Shown in pieces: positions 24,414-33,296 of a stretch of DNA of 64,000 nt. The translations under genes were made by a program, and so were the position numbers. Position 1 is the stretch's first letter. Each line of letters opens with the position of its first letter. The notes below the pieces were generated by a model. It made no database searches. It worked only from the letters and a program-made list of their open reading frames with translations, and was not told the origin of the DNA. This stretch comes from Spirosoma sordidisoli (GTDB lineage Bacteria; Bacteroidota; Bacteroidia; Cytophagales; Spirosomataceae), in contig NZ_SBLB01000005.1 of NCBI RefSeq assembly GCF_004138325.1, positions 372,001 through 436,000 of the forward strand, read 5' to 3'.

Positions 24414-25354
24414 GGGTTTAGACGGCGGTTAAGTTGAATAGGATAGAGAATAAAATACCAGATAATGAAGGCAGCCGACAGCAGAATGATGCTCCCGCTG
24501 ACTACCGGCGGGAGGGTGAGCCGGGTAATGAAGCTCTCCAGAAAGCCAGCCATAATAAAGATTGGAACCAGCCCCACCGCAATAGTCAGCCCTTGTTTGA
24601 TGCCCCGCCGGAACGACACGATCCGGGAGAAGGTGCCCGGGAAAAGCAGGCTGTTTCCCACCGTCAGCCCTGCACAACCAGCAATGACGATCGCCGATAT
24701 TTCGAGCGTGCCGTGAATCCAGATTTTCAGGATCGAGTCGAGCAGCAGACCGCGTTCGTAAAAAAAGTATTGAAACGACCCCAGCATCACGCCGTTGTAG
24801 AACAGCATGGCTATCGTCCCGAACGACGCGAACAGGCCGAAAATAAACGTCCGAAACGCCACATAAATGTTGTTCAGGGTGATCTGTATGAACATGGTGC
24901 CCTGGTCCATGCTGTTATAAACGCCCAGCGGGTCGCCTTTTTTGATGTTCTCGAGGGTCATGTTCACGTACTGATCGCCCAGAATCAGTCGCACAAAGGT
25001 GTTGTCATGGGCCGCCGATACCCAGCCCAGCAGGCCCGCTATCAGAAACACCCCCGCCGATACGGCCAGCAACCGGTGCGACTGCCGGAACAGCATCGGT
25101 AATTCGTACTGCCAGAACGTGAGGAAGCGGTTGCGGTCGTCGCGCCGGTTCTGCATCAGCCCCCGGTGCATCTGCGCGGCCAGCCCGTTGAGGTAGCGCG
25201 TCACGTTGGCGTCGGGGTAGAACGTCCGGGCGTAGGAGAGGTCGTCGGTCAGCTCTACGAAGCGCGCCGTCAGTTCATCGGGGTCGCGGGTCGGGTTCTC
25301 CTCGATGGCCTTCCATTTGTCGGCGTTGCGTTTCACGAACAGGGCTTCGCGCAT
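24410..25354 (-). CDS. Stage II sporulation protein M (SpoIIM/DUF95)-like membrane protein
   Basis: A 314-residue protein of the SpoIIM family, seen here in a non-sporulating lineage. An N-terminal cytoplasmic helix bundle (REALFVKRNADKWKAIE; DELTARFVELTDDLSYA) precedes several membrane helices and the family's conserved loop IWIHGTLEISAIVIAG. In Bacteroidota it is typically the first gene of MoxR/DUF4129/RDD clusters. The ATG at 25354 matches relatives; the frame opens further upstream at 25474 but would collide with the divergent RDD gene. It heads the nine-gene operon. Confidence 0.9.
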   Translation of the reverse strand: MREALFVKRNADKWKAIEENPTRDPDELTARFVELTDDLSYARTFYPDANVTRYLNGLAAQMHRGLMQNRRDDRNRFLTFWQYELPMLFRQSHRLLAVSAGVFLIAGLLGWVSAAHDNTFVRLILGDQYVNMTLENIKKGDPLGVYNSMDQGTMFIQITLNNIYVAFRTFIFGLFASFGTIAMLFYNGVMLGSFQYFFYERGLLLDSILKIWIHGTLEISAIVIAGCAGLTVGNSLLFPGTFSRIVSFRRGIKQGLTIAVGLVPIFIMAGFLESFITRLTLPPVVSGSIILLSAAFIIWYFILYPIQLNRRLNP

Positions 25355-25422
25355 GGGGTGCGGGTTTGGCGTCAGGTTCTGAAAATTGGCTATTTGTTCA
25401 TCAAGAACCAAAGAAAGGATGC

Positions 25423-25430
25423 TATTTTTG
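25423..25430 (+). promoter_or_regulatory. -7 box TATTTTTG for the RDD gene
   Basis: TATTTTTG is an exact TAnnTTTG match 43 bases before the RDD ATG. It lies in the short divergent region shared with the SpoIIM-like operon, for which no matching box was found. Confidence 0.55.
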
Positions 25431-25473
25431 ACGATCGGCCCGTGATCGCTCCCTGCCAACAAAAGTCCTGTCA

Positions 25474-26169
25474 ATGTCCGTTACTATTCGCACCTCTCAA
25501 AACGTAGTTGTTGAGTACGAACCTGCCAGCGTTGGCGAACGAATTATAGCTACGCTGATCGATTACCTGGTCTTTTTCGGGTGGTGGCTGCTGGTGCTGG
25601 CGCTGCCGGCTGGTATAGGTATCAATACCAGCCGATTTTACGTGGTGGCGGTGCTGCTGCCGGTTGTGTTCTACGACCTGCTCTGCGAATATTTTCTGAA
25701 CGGCCGCAGCGTCGGTAAGCTGGCCATCGGTATTCGGGTGGTGATGCTCGACGGAACGCAGCCGGGCCTGGGGGCCTACCTGCTGCGGTGGCTGCTGCGG
25801 ATTATCGAGTCGGGCAGTTTTATGCTGGGTATCGTTCCTATCATCACCGTCGGCGTTAACGGAAAAGGCCAGCGGCTGGGCGACATTGCTGCGGGCACCT
25901 CGGTGGTCCGGCTCAAACCCGCCGTATCGCTGACCGATGTTCTCGCCCGCCCCGTACCTGATAATTACAGCCTGCAGTTCCCGGACGTACGACTCCTGAC
26001 CGATCGCGACGTTAGCATTGTACGGGAGGTGCTGCTGCGGGGTGATGAATCTGTTCTGGCCCGCACCGCCGACAAGATCAAGGCCGTAACCGGTATCGAC
26101 AGTACGCTGTCGAACCGGGCGTTTCTGGAAACGGTCCTGACCGATTATCAGTTTATAACCACACAATAG
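25474..26169 (+). CDS. RDD family membrane protein
   Basis: A 231-residue protein of the RDD family, named for Arg-Asp-Asp motifs. The N-terminal membrane domain has ASVGERIIATLIDYLVFFG (R-x-x-A-x-x-I-D), VFYDLLCEYFLNGRSVGKL and GDIAAGTSVVRL, which are the family landmarks. A soluble helical tail follows (LTDRDVSIVREVLLRG). The role is unknown; some RDD proteins act in ion transport. It is divergent from the SpoIIM-like gene, the usual association. Confidence 0.92.
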   Translation: MSVTIRTSQNVVVEYEPASVGERIIATLIDYLVFFGWWLLVLALPAGIGINTSRFYVVAVLLPVVFYDLLCEYFLNGRSVGKLAIGIRVVMLDGTQPGLGAYLLRWLLRIIESGSFMLGIVPIITVGVNGKGQRLGDIAAGTSVVRLKPAVSLTDVLARPVPDNYSLQFPDVRLLTDRDVSIVREVLLRGDESVLARTADKIKAVTGIDSTLSNRAFLETVLTDYQFITTQ

Positions 26170-26202
26170 GGCGGGAGCTACCCGTCCGTCACCTGTAGTC
26201 AA

Positions 26203-26222
26203 GCGGCTTCCGGGCCGCCTTT
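26203..26222 (+). terminator. Weak hairpin after the RDD gene
   Basis: GCGGC (26203-26207) and GCCGC (26214-26218) form a 5-bp stem followed by CTTTCG, ending 4 bases before the M20 amidohydrolase ATG. A short terminator or leader element. Confidence 0.35.
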
Positions 26223-26225
26223 CGT

Positions 26226-27425
26226 ATGCTCGACTCCATCAAAACGCTTGCCCGGCAATACGCTGCCGATATCGTTCAGACCCGCCGGCATCTGCATGCG
26301 CACCCTGAACTGTCGTTTCATGAACACAACACCGCCCGGTACGTAGCCGATCAGCTCAAAGCCATCGGCATAACCCCCCAGGAGGGCGTAGCGGATACGG
26401 GCCTGGTAGCCATTATCGAAGGCACCCGCAACGATACCTCATCGCCCCGGCGCGTGGTCGGGCTGCGGGCCGATATGGACGCCCTGCCCATCCACGAAGC
26501 CAACGAGGTTTCTTATAAATCGACTGTAGAGGGTGTTATGCATGCCTGCGGACACGATGCGCATACGGCCAGTCTGCTCGGCGTGGCGCGTATTCTGCAC
26601 GTCTTGCGCGATCAGTTCGACGGAACGGTAAAGCTGGTTTTTCAGCCCGGCGAAGAGAAAGCGCCGGGTGGTGCCTCGCTCATGATCCGGGAAGGCGTAC
26701 TGGAGAATCCGGCCCCGATTAGCATGATTGGTCAGCACGTAGCCCCCAATATTCCGGTGGGTAAAATCGGGTTCCGCGAAGGCATGTACATGGCCAGCAC
26801 CGACGAACTCTACCTGACCGTACGCGGCAAAGGCGGCCACGCAGCCATGCCCGACAACCTCGTCGATCCGGTGCTGATTGCTTCTCACATCATCGTGGCG
26901 CTCCAGCAGGTGATCAGCCGCAATCGCCCCCCGGCCAGCCCCAGCGTCCTGTCGTTCGGGCGGTTCATTGCCGACGGGGTCACCAACGTGATTCCGAACG
27001 AGGTAACGATTCAGGGTACGTTTCGCTGCATGAACGAAGAGTGGCGGGCCGAGGGCAAACGGCGCATGGTCAAACTGGCCGAAGGCATTGCCGACGCCAT
27101 GGGTGGCTCGTGCGAATTTACCATTGTGCATGGCTATCCGTTTTTGCAGAATCAGCCCGAGCTGACCCGGCGGCTGCGGGCGCAGGCCGTCGAGTACATG
27201 GGGGCCGATAACGTAGTCGACCTCGATCTGTGGATGGCCGGCGAAGACTTCGCGTTCTACTCGCAGGTGGTCGATTCGTGTTTCTACCGGCTGGGCACCC
27301 GCAACGAAGCCCGGGGCATCATATCGGGCGTTCATACCCCTACCTTTGATATTGACGAGTCGGCTCTCGAAACCGGCGCCGGGCTGATGAGCTGGCTGGC
27401 CGTACAGGAGTTAGCCACCCTATAA
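26226..27425 (+). CDS. M20 family amidohydrolase (hippurate hydrolase-like)
   Basis: A 399-residue di-zinc amidohydrolase of the M20D type (hippurate/N-acyl amino acid/IAA-amino acid hydrolases). Metal-binding segments are GLRADMDALPI, HACGHDAHTASLLG and FQPGEEKAPGGA, plus the C-terminal GEDFAFY; the dimerisation-domain segment is VRGKGGHAAMP. There is no signal peptide, so it is cytoplasmic. Such enzymes release acyl groups from N-acyl amino acids; the exact substrate is not decidable. It is followed 13 bases later by the YdeI-like gene, probably as an operon. Confidence 0.94.
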   Translation: MLDSIKTLARQYAADIVQTRRHLHAHPELSFHEHNTARYVADQLKAIGITPQEGVADTGLVAIIEGTRNDTSSPRRVVGLRADMDALPIHEANEVSYKSTVEGVMHACGHDAHTASLLGVARILHVLRDQFDGTVKLVFQPGEEKAPGGASLMIREGVLENPAPISMIGQHVAPNIPVGKIGFREGMYMASTDELYLTVRGKGGHAAMPDNLVDPVLIASHIIVALQQVISRNRPPASPSVLSFGRFIADGVTNVIPNEVTIQGTFRCMNEEWRAEGKRRMVKLAEGIADAMGGSCEFTIVHGYPFLQNQPELTRRLRAQAVEYMGADNVVDLDLWMAGEDFAFYSQVVDSCFYRLGTRNEARGIISGVHTPTFDIDESALETGAGLMSWLAVQELATL

Positions 27426-27438
27426 CCGACCATGCACC

Positions 27439-28029
27439 ATGCCAGCCACTGACCGTTCAATCTACTACGCGCCCACCCGCGCCGACTGGCGGCAGTGGCT
27501 GGCCGAACATCACGCCACCGAAACCAGCGTCTGGCTGAAGATTTACAAGAAAAGCAGCGGTATGCCCAGCGTCACCTACGACCAGGCCGTTGACGAAGCC
27601 CTGTGTTATGGCTGGATCGACAGTACATCCGGTCGGGGCGATGAGCAGTATTACCTTCAGTTTTTCGCGCGCCGGAAACCGAAAAGCAACTGGAGCCGGG
27701 TCAACAAGAACAAAGTAGCGGCCTTAACGGCTGCCGGACTGATGACCGAAGCCGGCCAGACCATGATCGATCTGGCCCGGAAAACCGGCACCTGGACCGC
27801 CCTCGATGCGGTAGAGGATCTGATCTGCCCGCCCGACCTGCAAACGGCCCTGGAGGCTAACCCCACCGCCAGAACCTATTTCGAGGCCTTTCCGCGCTCG
27901 GCCAAACGCGCCCTTCTGGAATGGCTACTGAACGCCAAAACCGAACAAACCCGCGCCCGGCGCATCGACGACATTGTCAGCAAGGCCGAACGGAACGAGC
28001 GGGCCAACCAGTACGTGCCTAAGAAGTAA
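27439..28029 (+). CDS. YdeI/OmpD-associated family protein
   Basis: A 196-residue protein of the YdeI family. Characteristic segments are RADWRQWLAEHHATETSVWL, YDQAVDEALCYGWIDS (the family core) and RRKPKSNWSRVNKNKV. The C-terminal helical region has FEAFPRSAKRALLEWL. The family has been linked to peptide and bacteriocin resistance in Salmonella, but the biochemical role is unknown. No signal peptide. It is probably co-transcribed with the M20 gene. Confidence 0.9.
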   Translation: MPATDRSIYYAPTRADWRQWLAEHHATETSVWLKIYKKSSGMPSVTYDQAVDEALCYGWIDSTSGRGDEQYYLQFFARRKPKSNWSRVNKNKVAALTAAGLMTEAGQTMIDLARKTGTWTALDAVEDLICPPDLQTALEANPTARTYFEAFPRSAKRALLEWLLNAKTEQTRARRIDDIVSKAERNERANQYVPKK

Positions 28030-28101
28030 GCCCGAACCGCTGGGAGCCGTCGTGAAAATGAGTTATTTTACGGCCATACCTACCTGTTCGCAGCTACTCC
28101 T

Positions 28102-29805
28102 ATGATCAGACCATTCCTGCTTCTGTGTACGCTTACCCTTGGCCTGTGGGCCTGTCAGACAAGCGACTCCGGCAACGCTTCCTTCGGCAAACTGGCCGAC
28201 GAGTACGTGGATGCCTACCTGGCCAGCAATCCGGGCGAGGCCGTTTATCTGGGCTACCACGAGTACGACGGAAAACTGATCATCCCCACGGCCGAGACGA
28301 TAGCCCGCCAGCTCCAACAGTTGCGCCAGTACGATTCGACCTTTGCCCGGCTGGATACGACGGGCCTGTCGGTCGATGAGAAGGTGGATTATAAGCTGCT
28401 GACGGCCAGCATAAAATCACGCATTCACGACATCGTGACGATGAAGGTGTACGAAGACCCGATGACGTATTCGGTCAACCTGAGTCCCTATATCGAGCGC
28501 AACTTTGCTCCGGCGGCCGACCGGGCCCGCTCGGTGGTAGCCATTGCCCGCCAGCTTCCGGCCTACTTTGCCGCGGCCCGGCAGAATCTGGGTAAAAACC
28601 CGCCCCGCGAGTACGTAGAGGTGGCCATTGAGGGATTGCGGGGCAGCGCCGATTACATGCAGAGCGACATTCCGAAGGCGTTTGCCTCGGTGGCGGACGC
28701 AAGAGTGCAGGCAGATCTGAAAGCCGCCCTCAGCCAGGGGGCCGACGCTACCAAGGCCTTTGCCACGTACCTCGAAACGGCCGTGCTGCCCGGTGCCAAC
28801 GGGTCGTTTGCCATCGGGGCCGACAATTACCGCAGGATGCTGCTGTATAACGAGTGGCTCACCGCCGACCCCGACAGCCTGCTGCAGCTGGGCATGGACC
28901 AGCTCGCCCGCGAGAAAGCTGAATTTGCTGCAGCCGCCCGCGTTATCGACCCGGGCAAAACTCCCATGGAGGTATTCAAAACCATCCAGGCCGAGCACCC
29001 CACCGCCGATAGTCTGCTGGCCGCTACCCGCAACCACTGCGAAGCCATCCGGCAGTTTCTGATTGACCGGCAAATCGTGACCGTTCCGTCGGAGGTGCGG
29101 GCAACGATCACCAAAACGCCCGAATTTATGGTCGGCTCTACCGCGGCCATGAACACGCCGGGGCCGTTTGAGCGCCCAGCCGCGTCAGAAGCCTATTACT
29201 ACATTACCCTCCCCAAAAAAGAATGGACGCCCCGCCAGCAGACCGAATGGCTCACCCTGTTCAACCGTTACGTGGCGGAGGTGATTTCGGTTCACGAAGC
29301 CTACCCGGGCCACTACGTCCAGTTTCTGCACCTCAACGCGTCGCCGGTGAGCCGGGTCCGCAAGATGTTTGCGAGCTATGCTTTTGTTGAAGGCTGGGCG
29401 CACTATACCGAGCAGATGATGCTGGAAGAGGGCTTCGGGCAGGAAGGCGACGCCGTTACCCGGGCCAAATACCGCATGGCCCAGCTGTCGGAGTCGATGC
29501 TGCGCTACTGTCGGCTGGTCTGCTCCATTCAACTGCATACTCACGGCTGGACCGTGGCCCAGGCTACCCGGTTTATCATGGACAACTGCTATTACGAAGA
29601 AAAACCAGCTTACGAAGAAGCCCGCCGGGGTACGTTCGATCCGGGTTATCTGTCATACTCGCTCGGAAAACTGCAGCTGCTGGCCCTGCGGGAGGAGATG
29701 AAGAAGAAACAGGGTAGTTCGTTCGTGCTCAAGACGTTCCATGATCAGCTGCTCGATCATGGCATGCCGCCTATAACTCTACTAAGCCAATTGCTTAACC
29801 TGTAA
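28102..29805 (+). CDS. DUF885 family lipoprotein (putative zinc peptidase)
   Basis: A 567-residue lipoprotein: MIRPFLLLCTLTLGLWAC ends in a lipobox Cys, so it is membrane-anchored outside the cytoplasm. The DUF885 family is a zinc-peptidase-like group; its signature HEAYPGHYVQ is at residue 398. Upstream GSTAAMNTPGPF and downstream FASYAFVEGWAHYTEQM (second zinc-site Glu/His) complete the site. The C-terminal SYSLGKLQLLALR is also typical. Catalytic residues appear intact, but substrate specificity is unknown. Single gene, no operon partner obvious. Confidence 0.93.
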   Translation: MIRPFLLLCTLTLGLWACQTSDSGNASFGKLADEYVDAYLASNPGEAVYLGYHEYDGKLIIPTAETIARQLQQLRQYDSTFARLDTTGLSVDEKVDYKLLTASIKSRIHDIVTMKVYEDPMTYSVNLSPYIERNFAPAADRARSVVAIARQLPAYFAAARQNLGKNPPREYVEVAIEGLRGSADYMQSDIPKAFASVADARVQADLKAALSQGADATKAFATYLETAVLPGANGSFAIGADNYRRMLLYNEWLTADPDSLLQLGMDQLAREKAEFAAAARVIDPGKTPMEVFKTIQAEHPTADSLLAATRNHCEAIRQFLIDRQIVTVPSEVRATITKTPEFMVGSTAAMNTPGPFERPAASEAYYYITLPKKEWTPRQQTEWLTLFNRYVAEVISVHEAYPGHYVQFLHLNASPVSRVRKMFASYAFVEGWAHYTEQMMLEEGFGQEGDAVTRAKYRMAQLSESMLRYCRLVCSIQLHTHGWTVAQATRFIMDNCYYEEKPAYEEARRGTFDPGYLSYSLGKLQLLALREEMKKKQGSSFVLKTFHDQLLDHGMPPITLLSQLLNL

Positions 29806-29847
29806 GTAATTCATCCTCTAATCGTACAATCCAGTCTCGGATTGTTA

Positions 29848-29855
29848 TATATTTG
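29848..29855 (+). promoter_or_regulatory. -7 box TATATTTG upstream of the gluconate-DH subunit 3 gene
   Basis: TATATTTG is an exact TAnnTTTG match 48 bases before the ATG at 29903 and after the DUF885 stop. It probably drives the two-gene oxidoreductase operon. Confidence 0.65.
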
Positions 29856-29902
29856 TTGCTCCTATTAACGTTCTAGTTGAAAGATTAACTCGCTTTACGC
29901 AG

Positions 29903-30538
29903 ATGAACAGAAGAGACGCCCTCATGCGGGTGGCCGCGCTGGCCGGAGCCACCATGTCGTTACCCGCATTGGCCGACACCCTCGAAGCCTCGGCTGCCCA
30001 GCGCGCCCTGACCAACAAACCGGTTTTCTTTACGGCTGATCAGGATGCCACCGTGGCCGAGCTGGCCGATACTATTATTCCGACGACTAGCACGCCCGGA
30101 GCCAAAGCCGCCAAAGTGAACGAGATCATCGATATTCTCGTGAAAGACTGCTACAAGGAAGCCGACCAGAAGGCGTTTCTGGAAGGACTGGCCCGGACCA
30201 ACAAACTCAGTCAGGATGCCTACGGAAAGGCCTTCGTACAGCTTGACCCGACTCAGCGTATCGAGATCGTGAAAAAGCTAGAAGCCGAAGCCAAACAGCA
30301 GAAGGCCGACATGGCCGCTGCCAAGGCGCAGAACGCCAGCGGTCAGCAGGATGTGCAGATGCCCGGCGAGAAACGCAAGAGCGCGACGCCGTTCTTCACC
30401 ATGATCAAAGACCTGACCCTGACGGGGTATTTCACCTCGGAGGTAGGCGCTACGCAGGCACTGGAGTACGTGGCCGTTCCGGGTCGGTACGATGGCTGTG
30501 TACCGCTCAAAGCGGGTCAGAAAGCCTGGGCCATCTAA
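29903..30538 (+). CDS. Gluconate 2-dehydrogenase subunit 3 family protein
   Basis: A 211-residue small subunit of membrane or periplasmic GMC dehydrogenases. The N-terminus is a Tat-type signal: MNRRDALMRVAALAGATM has the twin Arg followed by a hydrophobic stretch, and ALADTLEA is the probable cleavage region. The body contains the subunit-3 signature ATVAELADTIIPTTSTPGA (about residues 50-68), then a Lys/Ala/Gln-rich linker and GYFTSEVGATQALEYV. It precedes the GMC gene by 94 bases. By analogy with other systems, it probably carries the folded GMC subunit through the Tat pore (inference). Confidence 0.93.
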   Translation: MNRRDALMRVAALAGATMSLPALADTLEASAAQRALTNKPVFFTADQDATVAELADTIIPTTSTPGAKAAKVNEIIDILVKDCYKEADQKAFLEGLARTNKLSQDAYGKAFVQLDPTQRIEIVKKLEAEAKQQKADMAAAKAQNASGQQDVQMPGEKRKSATPFFTMIKDLTLTGYFTSEVGATQALEYVAVPGRYDGCVPLKAGQKAWAI

Positions 30539-30632
30539 TCTAACTTAACGCACAGTGAACGATTGCCGGCAAGAAGGCTGCCGCTGAGGAGCCCCCGTCA
30601 GGCCGCATCGTTCCTCATCCATTTCGAGAATC

Positions 30633-32357
30633 ATGAACCTTAATATTGACGCACAAAAAGATATGACCTACGACGCTATCGTTGTAGGTTCGGGTATATC
30701 GGGTGGCTGGGCCGCTAAAGAGCTGACACAGAAAGGCCTGAAAGTGTTATTGCTGGAACGCGGTCGCGATGTGAAGCACATTGAAGGCTATCCTACCGCT
30801 ACCAACAACCCCTGGGATTTCCCGCACCGGGGTCGCGTAACCACGATGGCCGCCGAAGAATACTGGGCCAACATGCGTACCGGCTATACGGCCAATGAGG
30901 AACACCGGCATTTCTTCGAGAACGATAAGGAAAACCCGTACCTCGAGAAAGAAAACCGCAAAGTAGACTGGATTCGCGGATACCACGTGGGTGGCCGGTC
31001 GCTGATGTGGGGTCGTCAGAGCTACCGCTGGAACAAAGAAGATTTCATGGCCAACCTGAAAGAAGGCGTTGGCGTCGACTGGCCCATCCGGTACGAAGAT
31101 CTGGCGCCATGGTATACCTACGTAGAAGGCTTTGCCGGTATTTCGGGTAACAAAGATGGTCTGGATGTATTGCCCGACGGTAACTTCCTGCCGCCGATGC
31201 AGCTGAACTGCCTCGAGAAAGAAGCTAAAAAACGGATCGAGAAAGCGTTTGGCAAACGGACGGTGACCATTGGCCGGACGGCCCACCTGACCCAGCCCAA
31301 ACAGCTGCACTACGACCTGGGCCGGGCGGCCTGCCAGTTCCGGAACCAGTGTATGCGCGGTTGCCCATACGGCGCTTACTTCAGCTCACAGTCAGCTACC
31401 CTGCCGGCGGCTTTCAAAACCGGTCGTCTGACGCTGCGCCCCGATTCAATTGTTTCGGAAGTGATCTATGACGAGAAAAAAGGGAAGGCAACGGGCGTTC
31501 GGGTCATCGACCAGAACACCAAAGAAGTACGCGAGTATTTTGCCCGGATTATCTTCCTGAACGCGTCGGCTTTTGCGAGTACGTCGATCCTGATGAACTC
31601 CAAATCGCGCCGGTTCCCGAACGGCCTGGGTAACGACTCCGACCAGCTGGGCCGTAACATCATGGACCACCACCTGGCAGCGGGTGCGTCGGGTATGTTC
31701 GAGGGCATGGAAGACCAGTACTACTACGGCCGTCGCGCCAATGGCGTATACATTCCGCGCTACCGGAACTGGGCCGGCGACAAACGCGATTACCTGCGCG
31801 GCTTCGGCTACCAGGGTGGCGCCAGCCGCGGAGGCTGGAACCGCGGAAACGGCGTAGATGGTTTCGGTGCTGATTTCAAGGAAAGCCTCACCACACCGGG
31901 TCCATGGTCGATGAGTCTGGGTGGTTTCGGCGAGATGCTGCCGGATCCCAACAACCGCATGACCCTGAGCTCCGATAAGAAGGATAAGTGGGGTCTGCCG
32001 TTGATCGTGTTCGATGCCGCCTATGGCGATAACGAGCACAAGATGCGGATCGATATGATGAACGATGCGGCCGAGATGCTCGAAGCCGCTGGTTTCAAAA
32101 ACATATCGGCCTATAACGACAAGACCAAAAATCCAGGCATCGGTATTCACGAAATGGGTACCGCCCGCATGGGTCGCGATCCGAAAACGTCGGTTCTGAA
32201 TTCGCACAACCAGATTCATACCGTCAAGAACGTCTTCAACACAGACGGTGCCTGTATGACCTCGGCTTCGTGCGTAAACCCGTCGCTGACGTACATGGCC
32301 CTGACCGCCCGCGCGGCCGACTTCGCCGTGAAGGAAATGAAGAAAGGCAATCTGTAA
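30633..32357 (+). CDS. GMC family oxidoreductase
   Basis: A 574-residue FAD-dependent glucose-methanol-choline oxidoreductase. FAD-binding dinucleotide fold: DAIVVGSGISGGWAAKEL, followed by VLLLERG and the GGRSLMWGRQSYRW motif. A cysteine pair region CQFRNQCMRGCPYGA and the C-terminal active-site segments HEMGTARMGRDP and CVNPSLTYMALTARAADFA (His/Asn) are present. Substrate is probably a sugar, alcohol or gluconate-like compound. No signal peptide, which fits piggyback export with the upstream Tat-signal subunit. A canonical terminator follows. Confidence 0.95.
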   Translation: MNLNIDAQKDMTYDAIVVGSGISGGWAAKELTQKGLKVLLLERGRDVKHIEGYPTATNNPWDFPHRGRVTTMAAEEYWANMRTGYTANEEHRHFFENDKENPYLEKENRKVDWIRGYHVGGRSLMWGRQSYRWNKEDFMANLKEGVGVDWPIRYEDLAPWYTYVEGFAGISGNKDGLDVLPDGNFLPPMQLNCLEKEAKKRIEKAFGKRTVTIGRTAHLTQPKQLHYDLGRAACQFRNQCMRGCPYGAYFSSQSATLPAAFKTGRLTLRPDSIVSEVIYDEKKGKATGVRVIDQNTKEVREYFARIIFLNASAFASTSILMNSKSRRFPNGLGNDSDQLGRNIMDHHLAAGASGMFEGMEDQYYYGRRANGVYIPRYRNWAGDKRDYLRGFGYQGGASRGGWNRGNGVDGFGADFKESLTTPGPWSMSLGGFGEMLPDPNNRMTLSSDKKDKWGLPLIVFDAAYGDNEHKMRIDMMNDAAEMLEAAGFKNISAYNDKTKNPGIGIHEMGTARMGRDPKTSVLNSHNQIHTVKNVFNTDGACMTSASCVNPSLTYMALTARAADFAVKEMKKGNL

Positions 32358-32380
32358 GATACAGACCTAATAAAAGCAGG

Positions 32381-32415
32381 AAAGCAGCGGGCGAATACCC
32401 CCGCTGCTTTTTTTG
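32381..32415 (+). terminator. Intrinsic terminator after the GMC gene
   Basis: AAAGCAGCGGG (32381-32391) and CCCGCTGCTTT (32400-32410) form an 11-bp stem, followed by a T-run to 32414. Confidence 0.92.
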
Positions 32416-32537
32416 TGCCCTACGAAATAAAAAGATTAAAATCTATTTATTTGACAGACTAACAAAACAATTCAGTTTTTAGGCGAGTTATGTTAGTGAA
32501 TGTCAAGTAAATTGATAAACAGAAATTTTGCTCAACT

Positions 32538-33185
32538 ATGAAAAAGGTAATAGTAATGGGTTGGATGCTGGTAGCCGGCATGGCCCTCAACGCAACGGCA
32601 CAGACCACTAATTCAACGACAGGTTCAGGTTCGACGGGTACGACCGGTACCGGAACCACCGGAACGGGAACCTACTCCAGCGGTACGAACACCGGAACCA
32701 ACTCGGGTACGTATCAGACCCAGCCGCCGACCACTAACTCGGGTACAACCGGTTCGGGTACGTATAACTCAGGTACGACCACCGGAGCCGGCACAACGAC
32801 CGGATCGGGTACGATGAATAACTCGGGCACCACAACGGGCTCAGGTACGTATTCGACCCAGCCGCCAACCTCGACCAATACGGGTACAACCACGGGTTCG
32901 GGCACCACGACCGGCTCGGGCACGATGAACTCAGGTACAACTACCGGTTCGGGTACCTACAACTCAGGCTCGACGACTCAGCCGCCGACCTCTTCTAACT
33001 CAGGATCATATTCGACCGGTACCGGTACGATGAACAGCGGTTCGACCATGTCGACCGACTCGCAGTCGGGCACGACCGATCGGATGAATAGCGGCTCGAC
33101 CGGTAACAATACTAACCGGAAGAAAAGCAGAAGCTCACGCTCGTCGTCATCATCGTCGACCACCACAACACCCCCGCGTAAGTAA
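32538..33185 (+). CDS. Thr/Ser/Gly/Asn-rich secreted repeat protein
   Basis: A 215-residue protein with a signal peptide (MKKVIVMGWMLVAGMALNATAQ) followed almost entirely by low-complexity repeats of the form TTTGSGTMNSG or TTGSGTYNSG. Several QTQPPTTNSG-like spacers interrupt them. The extreme C-terminus is basic (RKKSRSSRSSSSSS, then TTTTPPRK). No globular domain is visible. Such sequences are typical of surface or adhesin-like glycoproteins and could be heavily O-glycosylated. The DNA repeats can slip, so length may vary between strains. It is preceded by the GMC terminator and followed by its own strong one. Confidence 0.8.
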   Translation: MKKVIVMGWMLVAGMALNATAQTTNSTTGSGSTGTTGTGTTGTGTYSSGTNTGTNSGTYQTQPPTTNSGTTGSGTYNSGTTTGAGTTTGSGTMNNSGTTTGSGTYSTQPPTSTNTGTTTGSGTTTGSGTMNSGTTTGSGTYNSGSTTQPPTSSNSGSYSTGTGTMNSGSTMSTDSQSGTTDRMNSGSTGNNTNRKKSRSSRSSSSSSTTTTPPRK

Positions 33186-33206
33186 TTACCAGGAGTGAAT
33201 TCGAGC

Positions 33207-33250
33207 ACCGGGCGGTATCCTTCTCAGGAAGGCATACCGCCCGGTTTTTT
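33207..33250 (+). terminator. Intrinsic terminator after the repeat protein gene
   Basis: ACCGGGCGGTAT (33207-33218) and ATACCGCCCGGT (33234-33245) form a perfect 12-bp stem followed by TTTTTA. Confidence 0.93.
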
Positions 33251-33296
33251 ATGCCCTGTCGGGACGGTTGCGCCGATTTCTATTTCCATACTTGGC

